From: Owenia fusiformis
Lineage: Eukaryota; Annelida; Polychaeta; Sabellida; Oweniidae
Direction: 5' to 3'
Length of the DNA stretch: 64,000 nt
Assembly (NCBI GenBank): GCA_903813345.2
Contig: CAIIXF020000003.1
Span: 17,684,931 to 17,748,930 of the forward strand
Part shown: positions 19,265-30,450 of the stretch, in pieces
Position numbering within the stretch: the stretch's first letter is position 1
How the letters are laid out: every line of letters starts with the position of its first letter
Notes under the pieces: model-generated
Told to the model about the DNA's origin: nothing
The model's input: the letters and a program-made list of their open reading frames with translations, nothing else
Databases searched by the model: none
Translations under genes and position numbers: made by a program

Positions 19265-22200
19265 GTAAGTAAGCCATTTTTATTAAAAAATATGTACAAG
19301 GCTATTACCATTTTATATTGGGTATAGAATGTTTTCATTTGCTAAATACTCAACTGGAAACGGCATAATTTTCAAATTGTAAACTGGATGCTGTATAATT
19401 TTCAAATTGTAAACTGGATGCTGTATAATTTTCAAATTGTGAATGGTTACAGTATAATTTTGTAATCTGGGTACAGTATAACTTTCAAATTGGAAATGGG
19501 TATAATATAATTTCAAATTGGAAACTCAGTACAGTATAATTTTTTTGTAATCTGGGTACAGTATAACTTTCAAATTGGAAATGGGTATAATATAATTTCA
19601 AATTGGAAACTGAGTACAGTATAATTTTTAAATTGGAAACTGGGTACAGTATAACTATCAAATCGGAAATGGGTATAATATAATTTCAAATTGGAAACTG
19701 TGTACAGTATAATTTTCAAATTGTAAACTGGGTACAATATAATTTTCAAATTGGAAACTGGGTTGCTTCTGATATATGAGTTATTCCTGAATTTTTCCAG
19801 GTAATGACTGTAAAATCCTTGATGGTTACTGGTACAATGAGTTGGGCAGTGAGTTATTATTGATACATACAAAACAAGGGATGCTTCATGGAGAATACCG
19901 TACTGCTGTTGAAAGAGAGACAGGTGCAGCGGGGAATTCTCATTCACTCGTCATAGGTAGGCCTCTATAATAAGTCATTTTCGTTCCACCATTACCTTAA
20001 TATTTGAATACCATGTATGTACTGTCATATTACTGATTACTAATACAATGGTCTATGAGCATGAGTCATGTATGTATAAAGGTATTCTTTGTCCTATTTA
20101 CTGATAATATGAGCTAGAATCATGTATAAAGTTATTCTATGAATGATATACTCTCAATAAGGGTCATGCAGGAGTTTCACAAGAATTTCCCACAACAGGC
20201 TAAATAAATGAAAACAACACGCAAAAATTAATGGAATTTATAAATTTAACATGGAAAAGTTGAAAAGTCCCTAAAATCAACAGGCAATTTTGTGAAAACA
20301 ACCGTTGAGAATCTTCTGTTGCCTGCTGCTAATGAAACCCCTGGTCATGTATGTACCTTTATTAAGTTATTCTATGACTATATACTGTCATATTCATACT
20401 ACGGATAATATGAGCAAGAGTCATGTATCTGTGTATTAGCCCTTTGATAATTTAGTAAACCTTAGTAAGCTCTCGTATACTGTACACATACATGAAACCA
20501 CTTGAAACTTTAAATTGCACTTGTGTTGTTTGTAGAGTGTACATCTGGTGTTGATAAACTTGACATATTTCATATATCATCCATAAATTGCTGTAAACAA
20601 CTTCATTAAAGTGCTCAAACATTTTGGACATTTCAGAGTTTCAATAAAGTAGCTATTGTAAAGCAGCATCATGTAAAGCAGCATGTAAATACCTCTAAAA
20701 GCCCAAATTTTGGCTGACAAAAAATTTCACTATTTTGTCAGTCTGAAATATTTCATGGGCATTAAATTTCACTGTTGGAAGAAATATCCAAATGAATTCA
20801 ATGTTAAATCAGATATTCACTGTCACTATATTCACTATATATTCACTGCCTTTAATTTCACGGTCTAGCCTCTTCAGCGAAAATCATAAAAATTAGGGCA
20901 CCTTGAAAATTTGGGGTTTTACAGTATACTGTCCTCTTCTTTTTCTCTTTTTATCGCCTTTGAAAAAATACTTTATTGTTGTTGGCTTGTTCACCTAAGA
21001 AAAACGCATATAGAATTTTGATACAAGTCAATCCTTATACAAAAATGTAAACCTACAAATATTAACCCATTTTCTTGTATTTTTGCAGGGGCCGCCCCAT
21101 ACAAGAGTTATAGCAGCACATTTGGTTTTGCTGTCATATGGAAAGATGGCGCTTCCATAACCACATGGACAGGTTAGAAGGGGGGTCACTATAAATCAAC
21201 ATGCAGCGAGCAATTTGCTCAAGTTCTTATGCAAGTCACCTGTTATTTTGAGGAATTTTGCAATAGTTTCCATGTTAACATCACACTTCAGTAAATTTGC
21301 ATGTCAGGCCTGTATCCAGCTTTTTCTATCTTCAAAAAATTTTAGGGGATTCACAGCTGACAATTTTGGCCCAGAATCACTTGAAAAGTGCTTAGAATGG
21401 TGAAAAATTGCATGATTTTGAGAGATTTTTTTGTCAAGGGGCCCCAAACTCCCCCTGGCATCAAGCCTACATGTTGTTTGTATTTTTTTGTTTTGCCAGA
21501 AATTCTTTGAAAAGCTGAATGAGATGGACTATAAAATTGGCACGGCAAAAAGCAAAGTCAGGAAAAAGAAATCAGAATAAGAGAACACTCGTGTATATAA
21601 ATTCCAGAAAATGAAGGAGTAAATACAAATGAAGGAAACAGGAAAGGGACAGAATTTAGCCAGTATATAACCCATGAATACCCCAGAGCTCTTTAATGGA
21701 AATTACAAATCAAAATATACATTTTCTTTCAAACATTTCAAACAGAATTCTCTTCAAGAGGCTTTTTAACACTCCCTCATTTTCCCCACCTATTCATAGA
21801 GTCATAATTATGTCTAATATTTTGTATATAAAAAATCAAAACACAAAATTTTCTTTGAAGGTCAGTGTCAACCTTGCCATAATGGCGAAGCAATTTTGGA
21901 GACATCTTGGATACTGAGGTCAACAGTTGATACGTGCGAAGACAAATGGAAGTCAACAATGATTGGCCAGTCTACATTTACAAGAAAGTCAGCCACAAAT
22001 GGTCCAAGACGAAACATGGGAACACACACTCCTTCAAGGAACTCAAGAGATGCGGTGAGAATAAAAGTCACAAGACTTTAACCTTTGATATACCAGACTC
22101 TTGAAATGGTTTAAAAGTAGGGTATTCTCTATAAAATTGCCATGCCAGCTTGTCATTTTACTGCCCCATTGTGCAATTATGTGATGATCAATTTCATAAT

Positions 22201-25077
22201 TTTAGTATTTGTAGATACAATTTATGTAACATCATCTTGAGGCTGCATGAAAATGTTAACATTGTGACATGCCATTCTGAAATTATACAATTTTCACATT
22301 CTCATATTTACACACCTCATGTAAGACCCATTTTAGTAGTCACAAGCTATAATATATTTGATGTTTTTTTCTTTATTTAGGTTGATAAGGGTCCCGTATA
22401 TGGTCCTGCATTGACCCATAAAAAGTTCATAAAGACCCCCAGTGTATGTACTTTGGATGGCTACTGGTATAATGATCTAGGCTCTGAGATATTACTACAG
22501 CATCACAATGATGGTACCATAACAGGTAGGTTTAACTCACAATATGGGCCTTGTTTAGAAATTACTTTCAAAATAGTGCCCATGTGTGATTTCGCATAGA
22601 GGTACATGTATGTTTTGTTATTAGAGAAAATCTGGTAGTCACCACCAGAGTCTGACATATTGTAAGAGTCTCCAATTTTTTGTGGATGGTGTTTGGTGGT
22701 CTGCAGTCGGCTTGCACATTCGGTGGTCTGCTTCTGTAACAAATTGCATTTTGTGAGATTTTAAATGTTAATGCTACATGTAGTAGCTGAGGTAGAGAGG
22801 ATCATTCACTCTCATATCTGTTAGTTTTATAATATCACCACCAGAAAGTGGTGACATATTGTTATAATCTCTAACTTTTTTGGATAGTGGTTTGGGCTTG
22901 GTGTTCGACACTTGGTGTTTGGTGTCTGTAAAAAATGACAGGTGGTGAAATTTTGCATGTTAATGCCTTGTTTCATTTGTAATTGTATACAGTTTGCAGT
23001 TCCTATATTGACTAGTAATTTGTGTGTAGATTAAAAGGTAGCCTTCTTATTTTCAGGGGAGTACCGAACATCAGTTGAAAGACAGAAAGGAGCTGCTGGC
23101 ATCTCTCACTCCAAGGTATATGGTATTGCTAACAAGAATGATGTCAACTCCACCCTTGCAATGTTTGTTATCTGGAATGATGGTGCCTCGGTGACTGGGT
23201 GGGTAGGTATGTACATTGGTTTTCTTATTTGTGGAATTATGAATCATGTGAAATTATTTGCCTTTTAGTGCAGAAAAAAAGCTTTCTAGCCTTTTTTGTA
23301 CTCATTGGTTTGGTTTTCCATTTTGGCAAAAATGCTTTCAATTTATTTCCAATAAATTCAGTGTTTAAAGTAACATTATAAAACCTTTCAAAACAGATAT
23401 TTGCAAAATGGACAACAAGAGCTAATGTTTTATTACTCATGTATCAAAGAATGCTAAAAACAGACCCCTCGAAAGGATTTTATAAAAATGTAGCCATGCC
23501 TGTTCAATGGGATTTGCTATGCTTTGGCATTGCTTTAGTCTAGTTGGTATAGAAATCAGAACAATTGTATTACAGGCCAGTGTCATGTATGTGGAGTAAA
23601 TGGAACTGAAACTATAGAAACAACCTGGTTGCTAAGAAAACAAGTTCACAGTTGCTATGACAACTGGAAGTCAACACTTCATGGAGAGGACAGCTTCACT
23701 CGAACAGAGCAAGAACCAGGTGAGGAGGGTCATACATGTATTAAAGATGTATAAGTTGATGTAAAATCTGATTGTTTAAATCCGTAATTCAGAGAAAAAT
23801 CCAACAAATAAAATTAAATGTTAGATTTTATATTTTGCTTCATTTAAACATTATTCTGTGCTTGATATCTCTTAAGTTGAATAACTGCACATTTCTATCC
23901 AATTAGAATGTTAAAGTCAGGCCTCTCTCTGAAACGCAATCTTAGGTTGTTCCCGGGGTCCCTGGTAATATTTTGTGCTTTAATGAGAAAATATACAATA
24001 ATGAACAAATGGAGCAAATACTGTGTAGAAATACTCACGATAAAGATGTTATTCTGACAATTGTTCATTAAATTGCTGAGAGGTTCGCCGGTAACCAAAT
24101 TTCTTCGTAGATTTCTAAATTTAGAATGTCACGTGACTTACTAAAAAGAAGTTTAATTATAGTCCTAAAATAACTTTGATGCATAACCAATGCCCGGGTA
24201 GCGTCCTCGCTTGTCACTTCGAAGGTCCGGGTTCGAATCCCGGCACCGACTGTTTTTATTTTTTAAGTTAATGGTTATGCTTTGATTTTACGCAAAAAAA
24301 ATGTTTATATCTTTGTCAAATCAATCTAAATTTAAGCATTTATTATCTCTTCAGTTGTTTGAAAATGGAAAAAAATTAATGTTCACATATTGCGTTTTGG
24401 AGAGAGGTATAGGTTTAATAAATAGGTATGTGTATGCTTAGTTTTTCCTTGATAAAACAACCATTTTCAACATATTTTACAAGTGATCACTATGAAATGT
24501 CCTTAAAGAATAATCTATACTGTAAAGTGAAAGCTTCAGGAGCCAGCTAGTGTTCAACTTAAATTCTTTCAAAATCATACAGTTTTTCACCATGCTGAGC
24601 ACTTTTTGAGTGATTTTGGGCCAAAGTTGTCCTTAGCAAAAGTTAGCTCCGGGCCTGACATATAACCACATTTTTTGCATCTTGACCCTTCCCTCATCTA
24701 CTCTCTAACAGGAGGTAATTAGAGGGCTACATGGTCTCAAAACAAGACTAATGACCCTGGAGACCTATCATAACATAAGAATATTTGTTTTTTTATTTGC
24801 AGGACCTCGGAAGAGATTCAATACTCACAGTCCATCAGACTTTGATATAGTTGACCCAGACATGATAATCGCAGACACTCAAAATGCAAACTCCTGGTAT
24901 CCATGGCTACTGACAATTACCATTGTTGTCATGGTGATAGCTCTGACATATATCGTGGTAGTAAATTGGACTCATTATAAAAAGTATCGAGGGTTCGTTC
25001 ACACGAGACTCTTTGCGAATGAAGGATACGAACGTGCAGAAGATAGGACAGCAATGGTGCTGGCAGAACAAACCTGA
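19204..25077 (+). CDS. Membrane-anchored protein with two tandem avidin domains, complete gene, eight exons
   Basis: Avidins are beta-barrel proteins that bind biotin very tightly. The exons are 19204-19264, 19801-19956, 21089-21172, 21861-22054, 22381-22525, 23057-23206, 23576-23719 and 24803-25077. They total 1209 bp, encoding 402 residues, and all phases agree. Residues 1-20 look like a short signal peptide. Domain 1 is residues 24-143 and domain 2 is 188-306. Each has the order GYWYN.LGSE, G.YRT, a W strand with a following S.T, GQC, WLLR and W.ST....FTR. Residues 343-367 form one hydrophobic transmembrane span followed by KKYR and a 30-residue cytoplasmic tail. NST and NGT sequons lie in domain 2. 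Known animal avidins are mostly secreted single-domain proteins, or single domains on fibropellins. Biotin binding is predicted, not shown. Confidence 0.94.
19314..19770. repeat. About fifteen tandem copies of a 28-31-bp repeat
   Basis: The repeat is built on GTATAATTTTCAAATTGGAA and its variants and fills most of intron 1 of the avidin-like gene. It is AT-rich and non-coding. The minus-strand frames with YNLKII units are periodicity artefacts. Confidence 0.8.
19801..19956 (+). CDS. Avidin-like exon 2: first strands of avidin domain 1
   Basis: The exon encodes 52 residues, phase 1 to 1. DCKILDGYWYNELGSE aligns with the N-terminal strand of avidin, where the Asn and Ser contact biotin. GEYRTAV aligns with the avidin TYITAV strand, with Tyr53 and Thr55 in the positions of its ligand contacts. 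C24 takes the place of avidin Cys4. The acceptor is TTTTTCCAG and the donor ATAG|GTAGGC. Confidence 0.92.
20171..20344. mobile_element. Interspersed repeat, also present at 50739-51094
   Basis: GGAGTTTCAC at the start and ATGAAACCCC at the end are near-inverted termini. CACAACAGGCTAAATAAAT and the TAAATTTAACATGGAAAAGT block are shared with a copy in a GLG1 intron. It is non-coding. Confidence 0.65.
21089..21172 (+). CDS. Avidin-like exon 3: central strands of domain 1
   Basis: The exon is 84 bp, phase 1 to 1. STFGFAVIWKDGASITTWTG matches the FGFTVNWK strand and following turn of avidin. W90 is the expected binding-pocket Trp and S95 and T97 follow it. The acceptor is TTTTGCAG and the donor ACAG|GTTAGA. 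Confidence 0.92.
21861..22054 (+). CDS. Avidin-like exon 4: end of domain 1 and basic linker
   Basis: The exon is 194 bp, phase 1 to 0. GQCQPC, ETSWILRS and DKWKSTM give the closing strands, with W117 and W130 matching the last two pocket tryptophans of the family. Where streptavidin has Asp128 and avidin Asn118, this domain has Ser138 (GQSTFTR). An Arg/Asn/Ser-rich linker (GPRRNMGTHTPS) follows. The donor is GCG|GTGAGA. Confidence 0.9.
22381..22525 (+). CDS. Avidin-like exon 5: start of domain 2
   Basis: The exon is 145 bp, phase 0 to 1. VCTLDGYWYNDLGSEILL repeats the opening strand of domain 1 with the same Asn and Ser. The intron falls at TITG|EYR, where domain 1 has none. Confidence 0.92.
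22635..22780 (+). mobile_element. GTCACCACC-family element, diverged copy
   Basis: It begins GTCACCACCAGAGTCTGACA and contains GTCTCCAATTTTTTGTGGAT. It ends near AAATGTTAATGC. It is one of seven related copies, inside an intron of the avidin-like gene. Confidence 0.55.
22832..22976 (+). mobile_element. GTCACCACC-family element
   Basis: ATCACCACCAGAAAGTGGTG forms the 5' hairpin and GACAGGTGGTGAAATTTTGC followed by ATGTTAATGCCTTG marks the 3' end, matching the other copies. Confidence 0.65.
23057..23206 (+). CDS. Avidin-like exon 6: middle of domain 2
   Basis: The exon is 150 bp, phase 1 to 1. EYRTSVERQKGAAGISHSK is close to domain 1. MFVIWNDGASVTGWVG carries W253 and S258. An NST sequon is at 244-246. 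The exon covers what two exons share in domain 1. Confidence 0.92.
23576..23719 (+). CDS. Avidin-like exon 7: end of domain 2
   Basis: The exon is 144 bp, phase 1 to 1. GQCHVC, ETTWLLRK and DNWKSTL repeat the domain 1 ending, with W281 and W294. GEDSFTR keeps an Asp where streptavidin has Asp128. An NGT sequon is at 272-274. Confidence 0.92.
24191..24262 (+). repeat. tRNA-like sequence with Pol III boxes, probable SINE fragment
   Basis: TAGCGTCCTCGC resembles an A box. GGTTCGAATCC at 24230-24240 is a perfect B box inside a 5-bp CCGGG/CCCGG arm. A T-rich run follows. The anticodon region does not fold properly, so it is not a functional tRNA gene. A 9-10-bp inverted repeat (GCATAACCA and TGGTTATGC) brackets it. 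Confidence 0.5.
24803..25077 (+). CDS. Avidin-like exon 8: stalk, transmembrane helix, cytoplasmic tail, stop
   Basis: The exon begins GPRKRFNTHSPS, a close echo of the linker after domain 1. An acidic stalk and a 25-residue hydrophobic span (about WYPWLLTITIVVMVIALTYI) follow. The tail has KKYR just inside the membrane and an acidic tyrosine motif (NEGYERAED). The stop is TGA at 25075. Confidence 0.9.
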
Positions 25078-25240
25078 AGTTTTTTGACATATCCTGAAAT
25101 ATTCACTCTGATTAAAATGGCCAATTTATCTCCGAATAATAGAACACACTTCCATTTTGAATACTGATCCCGGATACTGATCCTGGAGAGAGATGCGCGT
25201 TTTGTTGGCAAAAGTTCAAGTCAGAAAAGCAAAAGGTGCA

Positions 25241-25246
25241 AATAAA
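25241..25246 (+). terminator. Candidate poly(A) signal for the avidin-like gene
   Basis: AATAAA lies 164 bp after the stop codon, in GCAAATAAAAG. It is the first such hexamer downstream. Confidence 0.5.
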
Positions 25247-25504
25247 AGAATCAAAGGAGAAAGTTGCAAGGAATTAAAAACTGAAATCTTTCCGCATGTT
25301 GCAAGTTAGGCTACTTAATCGTTGTTTTCAACATGTTTACGACAATCAGGATCTTGTTTTCATAAAGAAAGCTGCTAGGGATGTAGTATTTGCTCACATG
25401 CCAGTGGTGTAGCAAGGATCTTTGAATAGGCGAGACAAGAATTGAGTTTAAGCAATATAATTTCATTGCTTTCAAAGATTCAATTGAAAATTGTTTACTT
25501 TCAG

Positions 25505-25668
25505 CCCGTAGCCAGGGGGTTCACCTTTTGAAAGATTCCAGGGGGGTTCACTTTTGACAATTTGGTTCAACAATGGCCAAAATCACTGAAAAGTGCTCAG
25601 AATGGTGAAAAACTGCATGATTTTGAAAGAGTTTTTGCCCCCCCCCTGGCTACGAGACTGACATAAAT
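25505..25668. mobile_element. Small foldback repeat beginning CCCGTAGCCAGGGGG
   Basis: CCCGTAGCCAGGGGGTTCA on the left is answered by CCCCCCCCTGGCTACGAG on the right. The interior (CACTGAAAAGTGCTCAGAAT) recurs in diverged form at 21300-21470 and 24585-24655. Confidence 0.6.
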
Positions 25669-25799
25669 GTTTTCCTGTAAAAAAGCAAAGGTACAAATTG
25701 AGGATATTTGTCCAAAGAGAATTGTAATAAGAAATGAAGACCTGCTAATACTGTATGCAATAAGAGATTTAGTCAAATAATGCCAAAGTTACACCAAGG

Positions 25800-26345
25800 A
25801 GTATTCACAGCTTTGTCACAAGTATTCAATGGTTCAGTTATTAACATGATATTATTCAAGAATTTGACCTGAGTAACACAGGATATATTTAAAGTCCCCG
25901 TCTAAAGTTTGAAAATATTTTTTTATCATTCATTTACTATTTGTCATGACTTAAAAAGTTATGTTAGAGATTTTTGAAAAAAAATATTTTTTTTTGAAAA
26001 AAAAGTTGTGAGCATTTCATATCTCAAATATTCAAATTTCCCGCCATTTTTCAATGGTTCAGTTATTCAATGGCTCAGTTATTAACATGATATTATTCAA
26101 GAGTTTAACCTGAGTAACACAGGATATATTTAAAGTCCCCGTCTAAAGTCTGAAAATATTTTTTTATCATTCATTTTTTATTTACTATTTGTCATGACTT
26201 AAAAAGTTATCTTAGAGATTTTTGAAAAAAAAAGTTGTGAGCATTTCATTTCTCAAATATTCAAATTTCCGCCATTTTTCAATGGTTCAGTTATTAACAT
26301 GATATTATTCAAGAGTTTAACCTGAGTAACACAGGATATATTTAT
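25800..26345. repeat. Tandem repeat of about 230 bp, 2.3 copies
   Basis: The unit contains AATGGTTCAGTTATTAACAT, AAAGTCCCCGTCTAAAGT and CATTTACTATTTGTCATGAC. It is non-coding. Confidence 0.75.
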
Positions 26346-27331
26346 GGGTTTACAATCACAACTGGTGCTAAGGTAAAGTTTGTCAATCATATCTAGCATA
26401 TTATAGAATGGAATAACAAAATCATTTTTTAACATGTTCATACATTGACAAAAATATTATTACGATGAATTTTGTTGAAAGGCAGCATTTAGAGCATTTG
26501 ATTTAGGCCTTATTTAATTTATGTGTACACTTAATTTCAGTGGTACAACGGGCAAGAGTCAATTGCACTTAGGATTAGCAACTTTTAGTGGCCTATGATC
26601 TGTTAAAGATCTGCTTTAAATGGGCTTATTATTGATGTAGATGTAGATCCAGCATACATCAGCAATTTTGCTTTTTTGTCCAGTTTAGTCAATTTTCTTT
26701 TATGTACATGTACATAGTTTAAAATAATGTGGTCTTACATGTATCTTATATAATCAGATTGTTGACTTGTTGTTTTTTTACATGTAAAACTGTACTCTAC
26801 GAGCAGATAGGTATCCAATGGAAAAATTGCCATATCTATTTCTTGTGTTGATTGGTATGAGCTGCTACCCTGCGTGCAGAGTCTAGTTAAACGAAGCTCT
26901 CTTTTAAGAAGTGAAGTGAAACGAATGCAAAGGGTAATGAGTTGCCTGACTTATTGGCTAAAGTCAGTTGTGGGTCACTGAATCAGCATTTTCAAAAATT
27001 ATCTGGGATTAAATAACACTGGGGAGGGGACATATTTTTCTTTCCATTAGACATTATTTTAACATAATTTTACTTTAATTTGAGTTTATTTAAAAAATGC
27101 AAATGCAAAATTGAAATAACAATGTAATTTTTCTATTCCTCACCATGTCATGTTATCAACAAATGAGCGCCATCTGTTTAATTGAGTACATCCAGTAAAA
27201 TCTAATAAATAATACAGTGAAACCTGTACAGTGGAAGATCTATAAGTGAAACACCTCAAGTGAAACACCTCCCCAAGTCGAACACTTTTTAGAGGTACCA
27301 AATGTGTTTTACTTTTTTCTTTTTTTTATTA
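26346..27331. other. Intergenic DNA
   Basis: I see no exon. The stretch at 27214-27300 (ACAGTGAAACCTGTACAGTG and repeated GTGAAACACC) is the left part of an ACAGTAAAA-family element, apparently cut by the repeat array that follows. Confidence 0.55.
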
Positions 27332-30274
27332 ATTAGACTCCAGATGAAATCTGGAGTCTATTGTTTTTGCCTGTTTTCTTATTAGACTCCAGATGAAATC
27401 TGGAGTCTATTGTTTTTGCCTGTTTTCTTATTAGACTCCAGATTGAAAATCTGGAGTCTATTGTTTTTGCCTGTTTTCTTATTATTCTTTTTCTTCTTCT
27501 TCTTCTTTCTTCCTCCTAACAGATTTTCTCTCCAACTATAACATCTTACTTAATCCAACCTACATGGTTGACTAGGGAATGTATCTGGCTTTCTGGGAAA
27601 TTAGGTCAAATTTTTATCTAGGTCAAAGGTCAAGAACTAGGTCACGTCCTACATTTTTAACATTCTGACATTTATCTTCCTACATCTATCATCCAACTCC
27701 TTCATCTTACTTTCATCATGTAGCTTAGAAAAAGCCCTTTCATAAGTGTGCCATCAGATTTTTGATTACTCTTACCAATTTTGAGATATGGCGTCCGGAA
27801 AGTAGGTCAGAACAAAAAGTTCTCCAAAATCAACATGTGAGCTATGAAATAAGTGTAGAATGATCTCAGGAATCCGAATCTGCAAATCAAATTTGGATCG
27901 GACTTCCGGTTCGGAAGTTATGGCGTTTTGAAAGCTCAAAAATCGCTAAATTTGGTGCCTATGTTAAGTCAATGGGAAAAAAGACTTTTTCGAAGTGTAA
28001 AATACAAGATATAGACTGAGTACAGCTTAACATAATGAATGCTTATAAAAGAAGGGGACCTCAAAAGCTACATAGCTTCAAAATTTGGACACCAAAATGC
28101 CTAGGTCAAAATCTAGGTCAAATTCATAGTTTTTCCTTACTTTTACGATTCTGACACTACACTTTAATAATTTACTTCAAAATGTTGTATACAGGTAGCA
28201 AAGAGTGTGCTAATAGTGTTAGCCTTTTGCCGTCAGAAAGTATTTTGACCCACTTTTGAGATATGGTGTCCGAAAAGTAGGTCAAAATAAAAAGTTCTCC
28301 AAATTTAACATATGAGCTATGAATTAAGGGTAGAATTTTCCCAGGAATCCGAATCTGCAAACCAAATTTCAATTCGACTTTCGGTTCATTAGTTATGGCG
28401 TTTTGGAAGCTCAAAAATCGCTAAATTTGGTGCCCCATGTTATGTCAATGAGAAAAAAGATTTTTTTTAAGTGTAAAATACCAGATATAAACTGAGTACA
28501 GCTTAACATTCTGAAAGCCTATAAAAGAAGGGGACCTCGAAGGCTATCTAGCTTTAAATTTTGGACACCAAAATGCCTAGGTCAAAATCTAGGTCAAATT
28601 CATAGTTTTTCCTTATTTTTGCGATTCTGACATTACACTTTAATGATTTGCTTCGAAATTTTGTATACAGGTAGCAAAGCGTGTGCTTATAGTGTTAGCT
28701 TTCTGCCGTCAGAAAGTATTTTGACCCACTTTTGAGATATGGTGTCTGAAAAGTAGGTCAAAATAAAAAGTTCTCCAAATTTAACGTATGAGTTATGAAT
28801 TAAGGGTAGAATTTTCTCAGGAATCAGAATCTTTAAACCAAATTTCGATCAAACTTCTGATTAGATAGTTATAGCGGTTTGAAGTCTCGAAAAGTCGATA
28901 TGATGATGATATCCCCATGTTAAGCCAATGGAGTCGAAGATAACATTCTTAAGAGTTGTCTAAATGTCTATATTCTAGCTGACTCAGCTTATTCTGAATG
29001 ACTCAGCTTACAAGTATTTGGATGACTCAGCTTAAAAAAAGTCTGAAATCTGGAGTCTTAAATTGAACTTGTTCAATTTACATGTCTAGTTATTAGACTC
29101 CAGATGAAATCTGGAGTCTATTGTTTTCGTCAGTTTTCTTATTATTATTATTATTATTATTATTCTAGGCACGTTTTCTCAATAACCATAGGGTCTTCAG
29201 TAAAGTCAATCGGTTGGTCAATTTAGGTTCAGAATCTAGTTCCTCGGAAATGGGGTCAAATTTTTATCTAGGTCAAAGGTCAAGAACTAGGTCAAATCCA
29301 GTACTTTGTCACTTTTTTCGATTTTCTCGGTCGTCCTTCAATATTTTCGATCCGGTTTTTTTTCATTGTGTTCCTTATAAAAAAGTAGGAAACCTAGGGT
29401 CGATTTAGTTTTTTGATATCTCAAACCGATTTCGAGATATCAGTGTCCGAAAACGAGGTCCAAAACAAAGTTCTCCGAATCAAATGTTCAGGATATTAGT
29501 CTTATAGGAAATTTTCTCAGGATTCCGAATCTAAAAACGAAATTTGGATCTGACTTCCAGTTCGGAAGTTATGGCGTTTTGAAAACTCAAAAATCGCTAA
29601 ATTTGGTGCCCATGTTAAGTCAATGGGAAAAAATATTTTTTTGAAGTGAAAAATACGGAATATAGACTGAGTTCAGCTTTATATAATCAAAGCCTTTAAA
29701 AGAAGGGGACCTCAAAAGCCATCTAGCTTCACAATTTGGACACCGAAATGCCTAGGTCAAAATCTAGGTCAAATTCATAGGTTTTCCTTATTTTTTCGAT
29801 TCTGACACTACACTTTAATTATATTCTTCGAAATTCTGTATACATGTAGCCAAGAATATGCTAATAGTGTTAGCCTTTTGCCGTCAGAAAGTATTTTGAC
29901 CCACTTTTGAGATATGGTGTCCGAAAAGTAGGTCAAAATAAAAAGTTCTCCAAATTGAATATATGAGTTATGAATTAAGAGTAGAATTCTGTCAGGAATC
30001 TGAATCTGCAAACCAAATTTCAATCCGACTACCGGTTCGGAAGTTATGGCGTGTCCGAAAAGTAGGTCAAAATAAAAAATCTCCAAATTTAACGTATGAG
30101 TTATGAATTAGGGGTAGAATTTTGTCTGGAATCCGAATCTGAAAACCAAATTTCGATCCGACTTCTGGTTCGGAAGTGATAGCGTTTTGAAATTTCGAGA
30201 AAAATCGATCTGATGGTATCCTGATAGAAAGTCAAGAGTAGAAAAGAAAATATTGAAAAATTCATTCATCCTTC

Positions 30275-30450
30275 CTATCTCATCCTACCCTATCCTTCAT
30301 ATCTATCCTTCCTTCATATCTTTTCCTTCCTATCCTATCCTATCCTTTCTTCCTATTCTATTCTATCCTATCCTTCTTTCTTATTCTATCCTATCGTTCT
30401 TTCCTATTCTATCCTATCCTACCTTCCTATTTTATTTATCCATCTCTTTC
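30275..30450 (+). repeat. CCTAT-type pentamer microsatellite
   Basis: A run of TATCC/CCTTC pentamers in unit 2 of the array, just before its 3' end. It is low complexity. Confidence 0.8.

Noticed and set aside
24191-24250. Functional tRNA gene
   Set aside because: The T arm and B box are good, but the acceptor and anticodon arms do not pair properly. A SINE head fits better.
24751-24803. ATG-initiated frame beginning before the last avidin-like exon
   Set aside because: The bases up to 24802 are intron with an acceptor at TTTGCAG. Phase and homology place the exon start at 24803.
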